From Clostridia bacterium (lineage in GTDB: Bacteria > Bacillota > Clostridia > Oscillospirales > CAG-272), in assembly GCA_017399105.1 (NCBI GenBank), contig JAFQEJ010000017.1, forward strand, positions 1 through 64,000: a stretch of 64,000 nt of DNA, given 5' to 3'. The translations under genes and the position numbers were made by a program. The notes under the pieces are model-generated. The model did not search any database. It was not told the DNA's origin and was given only the letters and a program-made list of their open reading frames with translations. Shown here one piece after another: positions 63,708 to 64,000 of this stretch. How positions within the stretch are numbered: the stretch's first letter is position 1; each line of letters starts with the position of its first letter.

Positions 63708-64000
63708 TCAAATCCCGGATGATTCGATGATGTCTGAGGACAGCGTGGGATCGTTTGGACGCTGCTGTTCGGGAGAAAATTCATCGCGAATGCGCCGGGT
63801 ATAGCTCTGGGTGATCGACTCGAATTCGCGGATCATACTGCTGCCAAGCTCACCTGCACGGCGGAGCTTTTCCTCGCTTTTCTGCTTGGCATCGGTGAGG
63901 ATATCATTGGAACGGGAAGCAGCTTCGGCGGTGATGCGTTCGGCTTCTGCCTGTGCTGTGATCATCATGCTTCCGATTTTACCGCTGATTTCGTCGTAAA
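63708..64000 (-). CDS. DivIVA-like coiled-coil protein, C-terminal part
   Basis: The gene enters from the right edge; about 97 residues are visible, reading in frame to the edge (YDEISGKIGSMMITAQAEAE). The Ala/Glu-rich heptads (AERITAEAASRSNDILTDAK) are typical of the DivIVA/GpsB or SepIVA C-terminal coiled coil; the last 25 residues are Pro/Ser-rich. The diagnostic N-terminal membrane-binding domain is outside the window, so the call is tentative. Confidence 0.6.
   Translation of the reverse strand, partial: YDEISGKIGSMMITAQAEAERITAEAASRSNDILTDAKQKSEEKLRRAGELGSSMIREFESITQSYTRRIRDEFSPEQQRPNDPTLSSDIIESSGI

Noticed and set aside
1..64000. CRISPR arrays, tRNA and rRNA genes
   Set aside because: None found on reading both strands; the short direct repeats seen are isolated pairs, not arrays. 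Small RNAs without obvious structure could be missed.

Overview
The window looks like chromosome of an anaerobic gut Firmicute of class Clostridia (Oscillospiraceae/Christensenellaceae-like). The evidence is inference from gene content: strong GGAGG-type ribosome binding sites, TTGACA/TATAAT promoters with 17-bp spacers, moderate GC, a Na+-pumping decarboxylase operon, PPDK, Clostridia-type nusA-ylxR-ylxQ-infB and rplS-lepB-rbgA-rnhB-yraN gene orders, and orphan lipoprotein sugar-binding proteins. No rRNA, tRNA, CRISPR array or prophage was seen.

Layout. 1-641: 5' end of ppdK (minus). 900-8507: rightward run of a GlmU-like acetyltransferase, pth, mfd, a PrsA-like lipoprotein, an EEP-fold hydrolase and a zinc-ribbon protein. 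8574-13842: translation/transcription operon rimP-nusA-ylxR-ylxQ-infB, interrupted after nusA by a structured repeat and lacking rbfA. 13843-16452: structured spacer, zinc-ribbon membrane protein, YgiQ radical SAM protein. 16546-18818 (minus): trmL coupled to an unusual protein with an embedded zinc ribbon. 18987-23703: secA followed by two related membrane proteins.

23749-43610 is an accessory carbohydrate region: a GH106-like rhamnosidase candidate, a frameshifted REP-associated transposase, an SF0329-family gene, a heparinase II/III-like protein, two ADP-ribosylglycohydrolase-family paralogs, a large glycosidase-like protein, three orphan solute-binding lipoproteins (two nearly identical), a GH172/DUF2961 enzyme, a PocR-AraC regulator and a URO-D-family protein. 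No ABC permease or ATPase is present. One binding-protein promoter carries two 14-bp direct repeats 21 bp apart directly upstream of its -35 box, the layout of an AraC-type activator site.

43775-56319 returns to housekeeping: a small zinc-ribbon membrane protein, a glycosyltransferase, rplS (with leader and terminator), an archaeal-type phosphoglycerate mutase with lepB, rbgA-rnhB-yraN, thrC, a DUF1540 gene, a metallophosphoesterase, then tig-clpP-clpX. 56363-61579 (minus) is a sodium-pump operon with two different carboxyltransferases (an MmdA-type and an OadA/PycB-type) sharing one biotin carrier and one OadB/OadG membrane unit. The right end holds an amidohydrolase, an XRE/TPR regulator and the 3' end of a DivIVA-like coiled-coil gene.

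The core genes serve protein synthesis, folding, export and turnover. The accessory block suggests foraging on plant or host glycans, and the PPDK and Na+-decarboxylase genes suggest fermentation through C3/C4 acids. Family names rest on motif recognition by eye; no database search was run.
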